Assembly (NCBI GenBank): GCA_934047225.1
Contig: OW203994.1
Span: 10,263,001-10,327,000, forward strand
Length of the DNA: 64,000 bases
Reading direction: 5' to 3'
Source: Ypsolopha sequella
Taxonomy: Eukaryota > Arthropoda > Insecta > Lepidoptera > Ypsolophidae
The translations under genes were made by a program, and so were the position numbers. Shown here one piece after another: positions 1 to 12,135 of this stretch. Each line of letters opens with the position of its first letter. Positions within the stretch are counted from its first letter, which is position 1. The notes beneath the pieces were generated by a model. That model made no database searches, was not told where the DNA came from, and saw only the letters and a program-made list of their open reading frames with translations.

Positions 1-486
1 TGACCAAGAGGTTTTCTTCGGTAACCTTAGGCGATGAGACCTTGTCAGTCTAGTTATAAAATGAAGTTGGTGGCCCTTATTAGGTCATTTATTTAGTCAT
101 TATTAAGTCAGGTTATTTTTTTTTGTTCTAAAGAACTGCAGGACGGAAATATTAACATTTTCATTGGTATAAAGCTAAAATGGTAAAAAAACATATTCGG
201 TCTCCCGTATGATTTCGACTCTCAATCGAAAGTTTCTGGATCGGGACGTTAGCTGTTATTTATTCAACGATCAACGATTGCATTATGACGTAGATAAAAT
301 GAACGAGAAAATTAATGCCGTTGTTGTGTATAACTTCATAACCCGTCACATTCGATGAGGTGGTTACTGCCACTGGTTAGCTCTGCATTGTGTCAATTTG
401 CCGTTACGTTTCAATAAACCATGATTTGACATGCGTAAATCGGTTCGAGCTTTGAGGGTAAAGTTTTATGCAACCTTGCACTTTAT
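1..486. other. AT-rich intergenic sequence, nothing recognised
   Basis: No long open frame, RNA gene or repeat structure that I can support is visible here on either strand. Confidence 0.5.
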
Positions 487-842
487 TCTGCTAGGATGAA
501 ATTTGGCACAGTTAGAAGTACATAGGTATCTACTATATAGGTAACATTTAAAAAAATGGTTTTCGGTAATTGTGGAAACAAGCTTTCTTTTTATACTTCT
601 TTTTACTTTTCATAAATTATTAAATTTTTTCATACACCAGCATATATATCTCTAGAAGAAATCGTCCGAGAACTAATGAGGGTACTGTTGGACTCAACAC
701 ACCCAGGTACAACTATCTTGGAACAGATTTTTATCCTAGCCCTCCCTCCTCCATGAACTGCAGGGGAGCACCACTTCTTAAATGTTACCTATAGAGTATA
801 TAATATGTACTTGAATCGTGCAAAGTTTTATCCCAGCAAGTT
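487..842. mobile_element. Foldback (MITE-like) element A
   Basis: The two ends are imperfect inverted repeats of about 60 bases. The left arm contains GAAGTACATAGG...GGTAACATTT, and the right arm read in reverse contains AAGTACATAT...GGTAACATTT. Outside these, CTGCTAGGATGAAA and CTGGGATAAAA also pair. The centre is unrelated sequence without an open frame. This is the shape of a non-autonomous DNA element; no clear target duplication was found and the superfamily is unknown. Confidence 0.5.
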
Positions 843-850
843 AAGGTTAA

Positions 851-1211
851 GCATCAGTAACTTAGCGGAAAGTGCGTTTTTCTTTTTTAGAAGTTAAATA
901 TTGAAAAACACTTTGGTATGTGGCAGTTGACGCCAATAGTTCAGTATTAGTGAGATTTATAAAGCATGAGTTTGGAATCTAATGCACGATTTGTCATGAT
1001 CTTGTCCAAACAAAAAAGTAAAAACATCATTTTAAGTTGGTTTTGAGAAGATCATGACTAATTGTGTATACAAATTCAAACTCTTGCTTTATAAACCTCA
1101 CTAATACTGAACTATTGGCGTCAAATGCCAAAGACCAAAATGGTTTCAAATTTAAAATTTAAACACAAAAAACAAAGTTAAGTTATGCACTTTGCGCTAA
1201 GATACTGACAT
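851..1211. mobile_element. Foldback (MITE-like) element B
   Basis: A long imperfect palindrome centred near 1025. The left arm from about 851 and the right arm to about 1211 share CCAATAGTTCAGTATTAGTG, TTTATAAAGCA and GTCATGATCTT in inverted order, and the outer parts pair around CTTAGCG and AAAGTGC. It starts within about 10 bases of foldback element A. No coding potential; it is best read as an old non-autonomous element. Confidence 0.6.
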
Positions 1212-3971
1212 TTAACCTGGGTCCCTAAACCTCCGTACCACATAGGTTGTTTATTTGGGAAAGGTGTTGTATGTTGGTAATAAACGTACAGAAAACAAAA
1301 TAAAGCAATCCTCGTGAACGCTTCCAACTATGAAAGTCGCAAATACTTTTGAGGTAAGGAACAAATATGATTAAAACGCCTTTTCACTTCTCATGCTCTA
1401 AAAAGTACTGATTTGTGCTTGTTACAAGTACAAGCGGACTAAAACTACGTTTTATGCTCTAGCTGGTGTATAAAAGTGTTTACTTCTTCTAACGCTATAG
1501 GAATAGGCCATACAGCCAGATTCACAGAACAACTTCATAGACAAGTTTTTTGAAACTCAATAATGTTTGCGCTAAGATTCTATTATATTAGCGCGAACTG
1601 ACAGAAGCTTCAGATGATGCTCAAGGATATATACAGTGACTTTAAAGAGAGATAATATAAAATAAATAAAAAGACATGCATGTCTGATTATTTATTTAGG
1701 TTATTTAGACATAGCTGTATGGGGTAAGTTCCTTTTGCCTTCCCACTTGGTGGAAGAATTAAAAAAAAACAGTGGTGGGAAAGATATGTTGTTTTTTCTC
1801 AGTCAGCAGTATACAGTGTACAGAAAGATAATAAAATAGGCAATGATAAAAAGGAATAAAAATATAGTAAAACGGGGACATCATTTAAAAAAAACTGACT
1901 AATACTGAAAAAAAAGACGGAAAATTTAAAGAAATAATCTTTTAGGATATTATTTTTATGGTAATGGTAGTTGATTATGTTTTGTTTTTGATTTGGTATG
2001 CAACGTCTATTCTTAAGGGTTATGAGTGTTTTATTTCATTGCATTACTCGCGATAGTTTCACCCTTTTTCGGATGTGCACTTGTACGAGGGACACACTGT
2101 ATATTTAATTGTTTGATTATTTAAATTTGCATTAAGTATTACTGAAAGTTAAATATGTCATCCAGTGATGATGAAATATTACTGTTTCATTTCCTCGCAA
2201 TCAAAGTGAAAAGTAGTGTTGAACTTGGCTACAAACGAGCCATATTACCTCGAACTATAGCTGCCTTCACCAAGGCTCAAGCAGCTAAACATCTCGAGTA
2301 ATATGGGTCGTTTTATGCACTCGCATAACAATCTACTATTGTCTGTCCGTCGATACGGGCGTCAAGCAAGACCTCATAAAATTTTAAGTAAAAGACTACA
2401 CACGATATGGTGCACACGCAGGCAAATATCTTGAGCAACAAGCGGCGTAGTGGAGTGGAATATTTGGCGCACTGAAGAGAGAAATTCGTGCGAAAACTTT
2501 TTCCCACTACGCCGTTATTTTTTCTCAAGTTTTTTCCTATACACAGTACATTTTTCAACATTATAACGTTAGATTATCATACCGTGGAATTTCTTTGAGA
2601 TACATAGGTTGGAGAAGAAGAATCAACCATCACAAAGTATATGAGAGATAGAATGTGGACATTTAGATGACAACGAATTGGAAGCCACCTAAGCTTGGAG
2701 CGATATTTGGTGATATCATCAAACTTCCGGAGGCCGAATATGCGACGCAAAAGTTTTGAAGTCGCTCGAGTTTGTCAAATAGCTCCTTCGTGAGGTCAAG
2801 TTAACAAGAATCAGCATAGTAAATGATGGGTAAAGGAAAGGATTGAGCACTGTATCGACGGCACATGCTAGATCTGGACTGCGATCTGTTGATATGTACA
2901 TTGCAAGGGCATTTCAAGTTCAAGACGTTCTATTTACATGTCATGAGTGCGTGACCATTAATATGTTTTAGCAAGAAATGGTGACATTTTAAAAGAGTCA
3001 ACTTATTTTGTAACCAGAGTCTCTATAATGTATTGTCTGTTAAGTTGGCATCAATATCACCCGTTTACTTACTAAACCCCCCCTCCACACCCCACACCCG
3101 GGACAATAGCGTGAGCCATTTGCAGGCTGCCCTTTAAATTTGTTCCCTCGATTTGCTTATCGACAGCAGGGATGATAAGGGTAGCTACAAACGTGCGGAA
3201 ACAATAGATGTAATTTACTTTTATCCTCTTTTGAAGAAAATACTGACCTGATATTTCTGTTTTATTTATATCTAGACCTCGGCGTAAAAGCTACAAAAAA
3301 ATCATTATACTTGAAAGAGTATTTTTTGCGGAGGCGTAGAGCATTTAACTGCTTCAGTGATGAAGTAACATTTTATATTCATGTTATATTAAGCTCCTTT
3401 TTTATTCGTACATGCTTAGTTATATTAAAATAATTAACAAAATTCGGAAATAAAAGTGTGTTTGTAATAAATTTGATAGCGATCAACTTCCGTATATCAG
3501 AGGTATGATCATAACCCAATACCATCTCAAACTAATCCCTGCATAGTGCGATTTTTTGTGGGATCCCAGCGGGATCAAACCAGTGAGATGATTGTCAAAA
3601 TATACGTAGCAAAACAAGAGGAGGTTTAAAGGGGAAATAAATACAAAATATGTATAATAATATCTACAAAATATATCTATAAACGTAGTGGAGAAATTCT
3701 ACGGGTCCTTAGCGATCGCTTCGTGGCCTTCGTAAAAACAAAGAATATCTAGTGGCAAAAATCGGTAAAAGGTGGCTTGAGTCAAAAGTTTAAAAGATTT
3801 CGGCGCCATGCAAAAATTCTGTGGATATTTTCTAGAGACATAAAATCGACATACTCGTAAGTTTAAAAAAAACTTTTTCGAAATCAGACATTTGGAAATT
3901 TGATATTCAAGGAAAATGAGATCCTAGACAGCTGCCAGCTACATCACATTCGCTAGATTAATGTTAGCATC
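1212..3971. other. Intergenic sequence, nothing recognised
   Basis: AT-rich sequence with only short open frames. A 49-codon frame begins at 2155 with an acidic start (MSSSDDEILL) but ends at once, and no homologous continuation could be followed. I see no RNA gene or clear repeat. Confidence 0.4.
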
Positions 3972-3979
3972 GTACACAC

Positions 3980-4204
3980 CAGTGGCGTGCACAGAACTTT
4001 TTGCTGGAAAAGCAAGCAATTGGTCAAGAACAACAATAAAAAAAATATGAAAAAATTTAAATAGGTATAACTTTGAAAAAAAAAATTGTATGACGCCAGG
4101 GTAGACAATGTCTGTAGTGATATTTAAATTTTTTCATATTTTTTTTATTGTTATTCTTGACCAATATCTTGCTTTTCCAGCAAAAAGTTCTGTGCACGCC
4201 ACTG
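3980..4204. mobile_element. hAT-type MITE with 8-bp target duplication
   Basis: A 225-bp element with about 37 bases of perfect terminal inverted repeat beginning CAGTGGCGTGCACAG. Both flanks carry the same 8 bases, GTACACAC (3972-3979 and 4205-4212). CAGTGGCG-like ends and 8-bp duplications are typical of the hAT superfamily. The interior has no coding potential, so a transposase must have acted in trans. A shortened relative lies at 37049. Confidence 0.85.
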
Positions 4205-4212
4205 GTACACAC

Positions 4213-5130
4213 GTTAGTCAAGTTGACCATTAGTCGTATATCTCCACCCATCCTTATCCACCAGATACGCGTGCCAATGAATGGAAGGGCTCCACAGGAG
4301 GGTCCCGTCTATGACTCATTCTGATTGGAACGACTCCGCTTCCGCACTCGCTGATGTAACGGAACAACAAAATAAACGGGGAATAAATAGTACAAATAAA
4401 TCATTGCCCCTGCGTGTATCTATAGGGTAGGTTTCTTACAAATAGCGCGGTCGTCATGAAGAACGATTTTATTTGTGTTTGATGCTACGATGCGTGGCTA
4501 ATGGAATTAATGGCAATATAGATTTTTTGGGTTCCGTTGAAAAATAATGACTTAGTCTCTTCATCTTCCGTTCCTTATTGGTCCCTCCCTGCATGTACCT
4601 AATATTTAGGTAAATGAATACACGTAAAAGTGAAACGATATTTTTTCATCAATACAGATAATAAATACTTTACCGGTAAACCAATGGAGATCTTGTTTCG
4701 CGCATAAAAATTAAAGGTATAAACTTGAGTAGTTTGAAAAGCTGAATCAAGCAAGACCCACTTACTCCGCTGACTCAATGACACAAAGTTGATCTTGGTC
4801 TCCGCAACTATATAGAACGCGCCACTGCGGTTCTGCGCCGTCTCCTGCCAGTATTCTACCTAAAGCTCGATCTGATCAAACACTTCCTCAAACACCCTGC
4901 GAAGCTACCAGGGTGTGTCAAACCATTTCGCTCCCTACATTTTTGTGACATCTAAAATTATCTGAGTACTTATGTGAGAATATAATATCGCACCCACAGA
5001 ACATTTAAATCAAAGCACCGCACGACGGTTCATAAGCCCGAGCTCGCAAGGCTGTATGATTTTTTTCTAGCTATTGTAGTCAAATAGTTACAGTTCAACC
5101 CACTTGGCCAGGCCTGTTCTATATAGTTAA
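4213..5130. other. Intergenic sequence, nothing recognised
   Basis: No gene, RNA or repeat that can be supported. It ends with TTAA at 5127-5130, the left flank of the next element. Confidence 0.4.
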
Positions 5131-6004
5131 AGTGATAACTGAAATAATTGTTCCCTGCTAGGTAGAATTATGAAATTTTCACCATGAATAGAACGTTCTA
5201 AGACAATCATTTTCAGATGTGGAGGGAAGACAGATTCGATTCGGGGGCGCCGGGGGTGGGGGTGAAGGGGGTCAAAATAAGCTTTTCGATCATTATTTTT
5301 GTGCCGATCAGTAAATGCTACTAGAGCATGTGTGATGTCGTTTTCGCATAAAACAGACACTAAGAATTCATTTTTGCTATATAACAGGTATGTTTTCATT
5401 AAAAAAAACTGTTATTTTATGAAAAGTTTGGAAAAAAAAAGGAAAAAAGTGCGTATTTTTTAAATAAAGATCGTCATATCTTTCTAAAATCATAATTAAT
5501 TGAAACTAAAAAAAACACTATATGAAAGAATATTTAATCTAGTTTATAAAAATATACACTTGTTGGATACTTGTCACACAACAACTATTACAAAAAAATC
5601 ATTTACACGTTGTGCTAAAGCAGCGCAACAAATATTATAGAGAACAATGAAAGAGGAAAAAGTACTGCGCCAACCGTAAATATTAAGATAAAGGCAAGAG
5701 AATTATGTAAATTTGTTTATTGTTGTTTATCGGTTTAATTTGTAATGTATTTTTTTTTTCATATATGGTGTAATGATAACAATAATACTAAAAATGAAAT
5801 TTTAGTACAATGGTATTAAATAATTTTTATCAAAAGTTAACTTTACAATCACCGGCGCAGAAACAAAGTGCGGTACACTTCATTGCAGCTTTGCTGCATT
5901 AACAACGTCCAGTAGACCCTTTTTTGCAGCTGCATCTAATTAACTCTGAACATGAAGCTGCTGCTTCGGGGAGAGTTGTTCATAGAGGTTGCCACCCGGC
6001 TGCG
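5131..6004. repeat. Left inverted arm of the long-arm element
   Basis: Read in reverse it matches 8396-9275 over almost its whole length with scattered substitutions and small gaps. Matching ends at the shared GGCTGCG (6001-6004 region), marking the inner limit. The innermost ~150 bases encode, on the reverse strand, the cysteine-rich protein tail, here interrupted by stops. Confidence 0.8.
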
Positions 6005-8265
6005 CCCTGTGTCCATCCCCATTGCGATGGATCTGGCAAATTAGGAGCCTCCAATTGGCTTCAGACTAAATAAATGCTTGATAACAGGCGCGCTTTACAT
6101 GTTCAAGCAGTGCTGCTTTTGTCGGCGGTATATTTTCAATTGCCCTGGACTTTTGTGTAAAGAACTGTTTTTTTGCTTCATTGATTATCTCAGCCTCATT
6201 AGTGCGGTCATACATTAAAACTACAAATCGTTCTATTAAAAGCAGTGATTCTTGGCTTACATTGCTTGGCTTTGACATAAGACCTTCAAATGTGCCGTTT
6301 ACTTTAGGGAAAGATTTCCATGTATCCCGTTTTTTTCCCCTGCCTACAAAAGTGGATACCGTAACACATCCAGTAAATGCGTGAAATATTGGCAGATACT
6401 TACATTTAGACTAAATCATTGTCGCCACCAATTCGTGAATAACTATGTATCGGAAGCTTGAACCGACACCAAAAGAAAGCCATAATTTGGAGAGATTTAA
6501 GTCACTGAAAAAAGCGACAGCCAGTACCAATACATCGGTGTCCACAGTGCGTATGATTGCTCTTCTAAGCCCTTTCTGCACTGAATCTGCCAGATGTAAA
6601 AAATTCGAATGTCCGCCTCCTCGTGAGAACATGGAGTCATAAAACTCAAATCAGAAGATTTGGTAGAACAAAGAACTTCACGTCTAAGAACTAGTTCTTG
6701 TGACAAGAAAGAAAACAATTTGGTCTTATTTTCATTGATTTGGAGAAAATATTAGCAATTTTTGGGCATCACATGCATATCCGACAGCGACACTCTTGTC
6801 CTTGTACCCCGTCCTATTTTCTCTCTAATTGCAATTTTTAAGCTGTCAGGGCGGTAAGTATCCCATATAACGTCAATGCGACTATTTTTCTCTAAATGAG
6901 CAGATATGTATGGCACAAAAACTTGTTCTGCATACTCTTGGAATGTGTTAGTTGTACCAGGATTTAGTATTTGTACCACAGCAGCTCCATCGAAAATAGG
7001 TCAACTGTGGGCGAAATCTTCTTTTCAAATGATTCTGTTCCCAGACATTTAATTAAATCAGCTTTATTTACAATTCGCATTTTACCCCCATTTGACAAAG
7101 ATGGTGGAGCCGCATGATTCTCGTGCGAGAAAAAGTTATCCAAGTCTCCATCATGGACTTGGCACGAGATGTAAAGCCGTGAAAAAAGGGAAAAATCGCT
7201 TTTGAAGGCCGCAAGATGTCCTTTTAGTTTCGACTTATTATTGACAGGTGGTCTGTTAAACAGAGGTAAATTGTTCTTTGGAATTGGATTTGTAACAGGT
7301 ATCGTGCATTTTTCTAGCCTCTGCTTAACAAACTGTTGAAATTGTTCTCCACCAATGGTCTCAATATTTCGAACACAATCAGCCACTTCAATGTCCATGA
7401 TGTCTTTGGTATCAATGACTATCAGGTCTTGACTACGTTCTATAAAAGGATTTACAATTTCTTTGAATACTTTCACAAGTGAATAGACGTCGTTTACGAA
7501 ATCTTTCTGTATTTTAGGTGTCTGCTCGTGACGAAGGAAGAAAATCTGAACATTTGTTTGCTTTTTGACCTGTTCTTCAAACTCCGTATTCATTCTTGTA
7601 ATCTCTGGTCCAGCGATCATCCATCGTCTTAGGGTCGTTGAATTATTTGTCAGTCCAATCGCACTTCCAGAGCTTTTCACTGAAGCATTATTGTGTTCAT
7701 GACAATGACACTGATATAAAGCAATAGCAGAAAACTTGTTGCTGGTTTTGTGGGCCACAAACTTTCCAGACTGGAATTCAATTACGATATTTGGATGTTT
7801 TTCAGCAAGAGTTGTTATATCACGTATATGTACTGATAGCCATCTTGAGTAGTGTGTATGATCTAGGGCAAAGAATCAAGGCATCATGAGTGTTAATGAC
7901 TCCACATATAACTGGAAGTTGCCTTCGCGTAGTGCCCTGATGTACCGTAGCAAAAGCAGCTCTAAAGATAGACTCTTCAAACAATAATCAAAATGAACAC
8001 AGGCTTTCGCTCTATCGTAGTCTTGTTGGACATCAGTATTATCAAATTCCTCAGTATAGGCTTCTCGGAGAAGAATATGAAGACTCGCAGCTGTAAGTTG
8101 GTGGGCATGACGTGTTTTGGTGACACGACTTACTTTTATGAAGGAATTTGCTGTACCGGGACTTGTAATGTCAGCTTGTACCAGGATATTGGTCCAGCCA
8201 CTGTCTTCCAACCAGTCTCCTAGCACTTTAAGTATAACCATTTCAATATGTAATCCACCGAACAT
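5850..8265 (-). pseudogene. Broken transposon gene: HEEAD/DTD nuclease-like protein with cysteine-rich tail
   Basis: Reverse-strand blocks occur in the order I know from a widespread, uncharacterised, transposon-associated eukaryotic protein family. They are a MFGGLHIEM block (8265-7876), a LTNNSTTLRRWM block (7758 onward), a WDTYRPDSLK block (~6860), then HEEAD followed by TVDTDVLVLAV (~6600), LLIERFVVLMYDRT (~6220) and the Cys-rich tail (5850-6000). The spacing of acidic residues in HEEAD and DTD recalls PIN/XPG-like nucleases, which is an inference. The gene is dead: in-frame stops at 7876-7878, 6752-6754 and 6411-6413, frame changes near 6980 and 6620, and further stops in the tail. Its N-terminal part is absent and replaced by the inverted arm. 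I do not know the enzymatic role; a transposase or accessory nuclease is possible. Confidence 0.6.
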
Positions 8266-8351
8266 GATGACAAAATTATCTTTCCCGTAGGAGTCTGGAA
8301 ATGCCCATTGAATTTGTTTAGCAAGATAATTATTGGAGGTGGAATAATAGC

Positions 8352-8573
8352 TTGACTTATATCAGCAAAGAAAGCAGACCACGATATCCAACCATCGCAG
8401 CCGAGTGGCAACCTCTATGGACAACTCTCCCCGAAGCAGCAGCTTCATGTTCAGAGTTAATTAGATGCAGCTGCAAAAAAGGGTGTACTGGACGTTGTAA
8501 ATGCAGCAAAGCTGCAATGAAGTGTACCGCACTTTGTTTCTGCGCCGGTGATTGTAAAGTTAACTTTTTATAA
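8352..8573 (+). pseudogene. Inverted duplicate of the cysteine-rich tail (CXC-like)
   Basis: An open forward frame inside the right arm. It carries LWTTLPEAAASCSELIRC followed by a run of cysteines in the pattern CxC...CxxxCxC...CxxxCxC...C, which resembles CXC/tesmin-type zinc-binding modules. It is the mirror of the tail at 5850-6000 and has no upstream gene of its own, so it is an orphaned fragment rather than an independent gene. Confidence 0.55.
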
Positions 8574-9275
8574 AAAATATTTAATACCATTGTACTAAAA
8601 TTTTATTTTTTAGTATTATTGTTATCAATACACTAATTATGAAAAAAAAAACATTACAAATTAAACCGATCTACAACAATAAACAAATTTACATAATTCT
8701 CTTGCCTTTATCTTAATATTTACGGTTGGCGCAGTACTTTTTCCTCTATCATTGTTCTCTATAATATTTGTTGCGCTGCTTTAGCACAACGTGTAAATGA
8801 TCACGATCATGTGACTTGGATGAAATATACACCAACAAGTGTATATTTTTATAAACAAGATTAAATATTCTTTCATATAGTATTTTTTTAGTTTCAATTA
8901 ATTATGATTTTAGAAAGATATGACGATTTTTATAAAAAAATACGCTTATTTTTCCTTTTTTTTTCAAACTTTTCATTAAATAACAGTTTTTTTAATGAAA
9001 ACATACTTGTTTTATAGAAAAAATGAATTCCTTGTATCTGTTTTATACGAAAATGACATCACACATGCTCTAGTCGCATTTACTGATCGGCACAAAAATA
9101 ATGATCGAAAAGCTTATTTTGACCCCCTTTACCCCCACCCCTGGCGCCCCCGAATCGAATCTGTCTTCCCTCCACATCTGAAAATTATTGTCTTAGGACG
9201 TTCTACTCATGGTGAAAATTTCATAATTCTACCTTGCAGGGAACAATTTTTTACCCGTTTGTATGGGCTTTCACT
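8396..9275. repeat. Right inverted arm of the long-arm element
   Basis: Mirror copy of 5131-6004. The innermost part, read forward, encodes the cysteine-rich tail without a stop, so this copy is better preserved than the one attached to the gene. A frame of about 95 codons at 8995-9279 has a matching frame in the other arm, but its composition does not suggest a real protein. Confidence 0.8.
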
Positions 9276-9279
9276 TTAA

Positions 9280-10061
9280 CTAATAATATAAGTGAAAACT
9301 GCATCAAAATCTGTTCAAGTGATACGATTCCAGCGCTAACGTCTCTTTGAGTTATGAATAAAAGTCGATTAAATCTATGGGGTTTCTAATTTATTTGCGG
9401 AATTAAAAAAAAATCACCGTGACTTATATAAAAATAGAAATCAAGACGAGTAACCTAGTTGTTTAATAATACCAAAATAGCGAGTTCCCACGCATAGAAA
9501 ATTGCAAGAAAGTTAGCAGTCAGAAGTTCAGGAGCGGCGGTGGGGCAAGTTGATAAAACTTTTATTGCGTTCCCCTGGTTGCAGATTTTAAATTTTAACT
9601 TTCAAACAAGAAGATTGCATGCAAGCTTGTCTAGGTAAATATATTAGAGTAAACTATATTGATATTGGCTACATAAATGCATTATGTTTTGATATAAACC
9701 CATCTCAAGGTTTTGTCTTTGACATTAAAATACATTGGTAGGTATTAAAAGCATGAAAGGATATTTTATTTTAAATACAACCTTAAAGTCATAAAAAATA
9801 ATATCTTAGACCCTTCTTCAGAAATCTCTAAAAAGCTTTCAATAACAACCGCGCCCAGACACATGAAAAAGCCTTTGTTCAGCTTTCAGTCGCTGTGAGT
9901 GACCTAAGCTTAGTGATGTACTACATAGGTGAATATATCTTTGTTCTGTATGTTTATTATTTGAAGCTTTTTAAGTATTTTTTTAATCTCAAAGGAGCCT
10001 CTGACATAACCATTCAATTACAATGAGACATTAAATCCAAACTTAAATAAAATGAAAAATC
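9280..10061. other. Intergenic sequence, nothing recognised
   Basis: No open frame, RNA gene or inverted repeat that can be supported. Confidence 0.4.
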
Positions 10062-10559
10062 TCAACTAAAAGAAAAACAAAATGACAAAAAGAATACCTG
10101 AAATGAAAATTTTGAAGGTAGAAAATGATTGCTGCCCCGTGGGAGGGTCCCCAAGACACTGGTGACATTACTTCGTTTTATCGCCAGACTTAGGCTTTGG
10201 CCGAGGTAAGTATACGCGCCAGCCCTTAGATCTTTTGACGTGTCGATGAGATGCAACAAGATTTCTTTGAGAATTCAGTGCGCCTCCGAGCCCCACGGAT
10301 CCAAAGTGGAAACGACCCATATGAATACGGCGCGGCGTAAATATGTAATTGTTTCCGAGGACAGCATACTTGTGCCGTTTGTAGTGTTACTTGCGCCTGT
10401 GTGTTGACGCGTGTAGCATCCCACACCAGCGGTCTCCCATTCCTCCAATAAGAACCTCTTATTGAGATGTTTTATTAATACCCTACTTTTGAGGTACGAA
10501 ATTATAAATGACCTACTGGTCAGCTCCGCGCTGGTTAGCGATGGTCGTATGTTGTACAA
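10062..10559 (-). pseudogene. Degenerate retroelement tail (restriction-like endonuclease region)
   Basis: Split over three reverse-strand frames, this stretch matches the better copy at 12882-13505. It contains a WDATRVNTQAQ fragment corresponding to WDATCVDTLAA, a STLDPWGSEA fragment corresponding to LETLGPWGPAA, and RAGAYTYLGQSLSLAIKR...LGTLP corresponding to RAGAYLGQRLSLAIQR...LGTLP. Frame changes and stops show it is dead. It is an older insertion of the same or a related element. Confidence 0.7.
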
Positions 10560-11548
10560 TTATCATTTGTTAGTATGCAACTTTTCGGTGCTTGTTGACT
10601 TGGTTAAGCGCTGGCTACTAGCGCGCTGGAAACCAGCTTCAGTCCAGCGTAATTTCAACCGAATAAAGGAGTCTTTAGACATACTTAATTATTTAATAAT
10701 AATAATTCATTTATTTCGGCCACCATAAAGCCATATAACACACACAGTATCTACAATAGTGTTAGTAAGAAAAATAAAACTGCTTAACCTATTGTTAGTA
10801 ACATAAACCTATATTTACATATTTTTATTTTAATGAACAGCGCTTTCGGAGCTAAATCTAGCGCTCTTTTTGGATCACTTAACTCCCTTTTTACTAAACA
10901 ACTCTTAGTTATGATTATAAATATCAGGCAAATTGCTTATTATTAATGTTCTACAATACTCCGCAGCTGTAGCCGTTTATTATTTTCTTTTAGTGGGAAC
11001 ACTACGCTATCAATTCGGTTTATGGTGATTTCCCATCCCTAATATACGATGTTAGGCAGACTCTAGACTAGCACTTACACACTCGCCGAGCGCAGGCGAG
11101 CGGAGAATGTCGTCCCTCTCTATTAACTTGTAATACTTAACAAAAAAAGTTAAAGCTAATATTCCGCTCAATGCTCGAAAAAAGGTGGCAAAACTGACTA
11201 AATGCCCCGTTTCGCCGGTTGTCGGGGAAATACAAACCAATAATTTTACTATGTTTGATGTCGATATTTTTTTTAGTGTGTTTGTCATAAATAAACCACT
11301 ATTGATCAATTATGTTTGATTCCCACATGATTGGCATAATATACCTAATATATTTGCAAAATAATGGCAGACGTTTCCTTCATCAAATGTCAACCTTCTC
11401 CTCGCGTTCCAGCCCTCCCGGCCCTTCGTACACCCCTAGCAGATAAATATATCAGCGCCTTCAGTTTTGTTATTGGATTTGAAAAATAGCTTGTTATACA
11501 AGAGAGGTAATTGAGGTAAAATGGGTAAAGAGGTAAAATGTTAAGAGA
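10560..11548. other. Intergenic sequence with a probable reverse-strand LINE end near 10690
   Basis: TTAATAATAATAATTCATTTATTTCGG near 10688-10715 has the look of the A-rich 3' tail of a reverse-strand LINE, but no coding blocks could be followed to 11548. Nothing else is recognised. Confidence 0.3.
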
Positions 11549-11594
11549 CTAGGTGCGGAAACCGAGCCCACCAAGAAGAAGAAGAAGAAGAGAG
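11549..11594 (+). repeat. Short retroelement tail ending in (AAG)n
   Basis: GACTAGGTG...GAAACCGAGCCCA followed by repeated AAG. The same tail with small differences stands at 48648-48690, there preceded by a longer related stretch. A shared sequence ending in a simple-repeat tail fits the 3' end of a LINE or SINE. No coding part remains here. Confidence 0.45.
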
Positions 11595-12135
11595 GTAATT
11601 GATCACTACAAGTACACCTGAGTTGAACTCCGCTTTTAAACACTAATGCGACAAATTAAAACTCTTAAAAATATGTTAGCACCAAGAAAAAAAGATTGTA
11701 AGGTTTGCTTTGTTTTTAACAAAAAAAAAAAAATGTATGCTAGCAAAATTGATTTCATCTCATAGGCTAAAAACGCGCCTTTGTTGTTTAAAAACACTGA
11801 GCAAAAGTCAATTTTGCTCACTCAGTGAAAAAAGATGTTTTCAAATTAGAACGCTGTAAATTGATACAAATTTCTCTTTTTTTTTTTACTTGTTCTTTCG
11901 AGGCAGACATAATTTTTTTCATATTTAAAAAGCAGCGGGTTGTATCAGAGATACAACCGTAAATTATTTAAGTGGATACTTCTAATGCCACCTTTTTCAA
12001 TCAATGGCGGCCGTAGTAATACTAATAATACGAGTGTGTCAGGTAAGTCGTTCGAAAATACCGTTTCTTGCATTTTGTATTTTCTCGCGAGTGAGATGAA
12101 GAGTTGAACCGAAAATTTACCGGTCCAGGTAAGAA
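11595..12135. other. Intergenic sequence, nothing recognised
   Basis: AT-rich, with homopolymer runs; no supported feature. Confidence 0.4.

Larger units (their letters stand above)
5131..9275 (-). mobile_element. Decayed transposon with ~0.88-kb inverted arms and TTAA flanks
   Basis: The two ends are long inverted repeats (5131-6004 and 8396-9275), and the junction reads TTAA-AGTG on the left and CACT-TTAA on the right. TTAA is the target of the piggyBac and Kolobok superfamilies, but with only four bases this could be chance. Between the arms lies a broken reverse-strand gene. The cysteine-rich end of that gene lies inside the left arm and is mirrored in the right arm, so part of the gene has been duplicated in inverted orientation. 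The N-terminal part expected for the family is missing. The superfamily remains unassigned. Confidence 0.65.

Noticed and set aside
2155..2301. 49-codon frame starting MSSSDDEILL, resembling the acidic start of some Harbinger-type transposases
   Set aside because: Ends after 49 codons, no catalytic blocks follow, and no inverted ends were found; the similarity is too short.
8995..9279. 94-codon frame repeated in mirror at 5127-5399
   Set aside because: The match reflects the inverted arms of the transposon. Composition and lack of domains do not support a protein, although both copies stay open.
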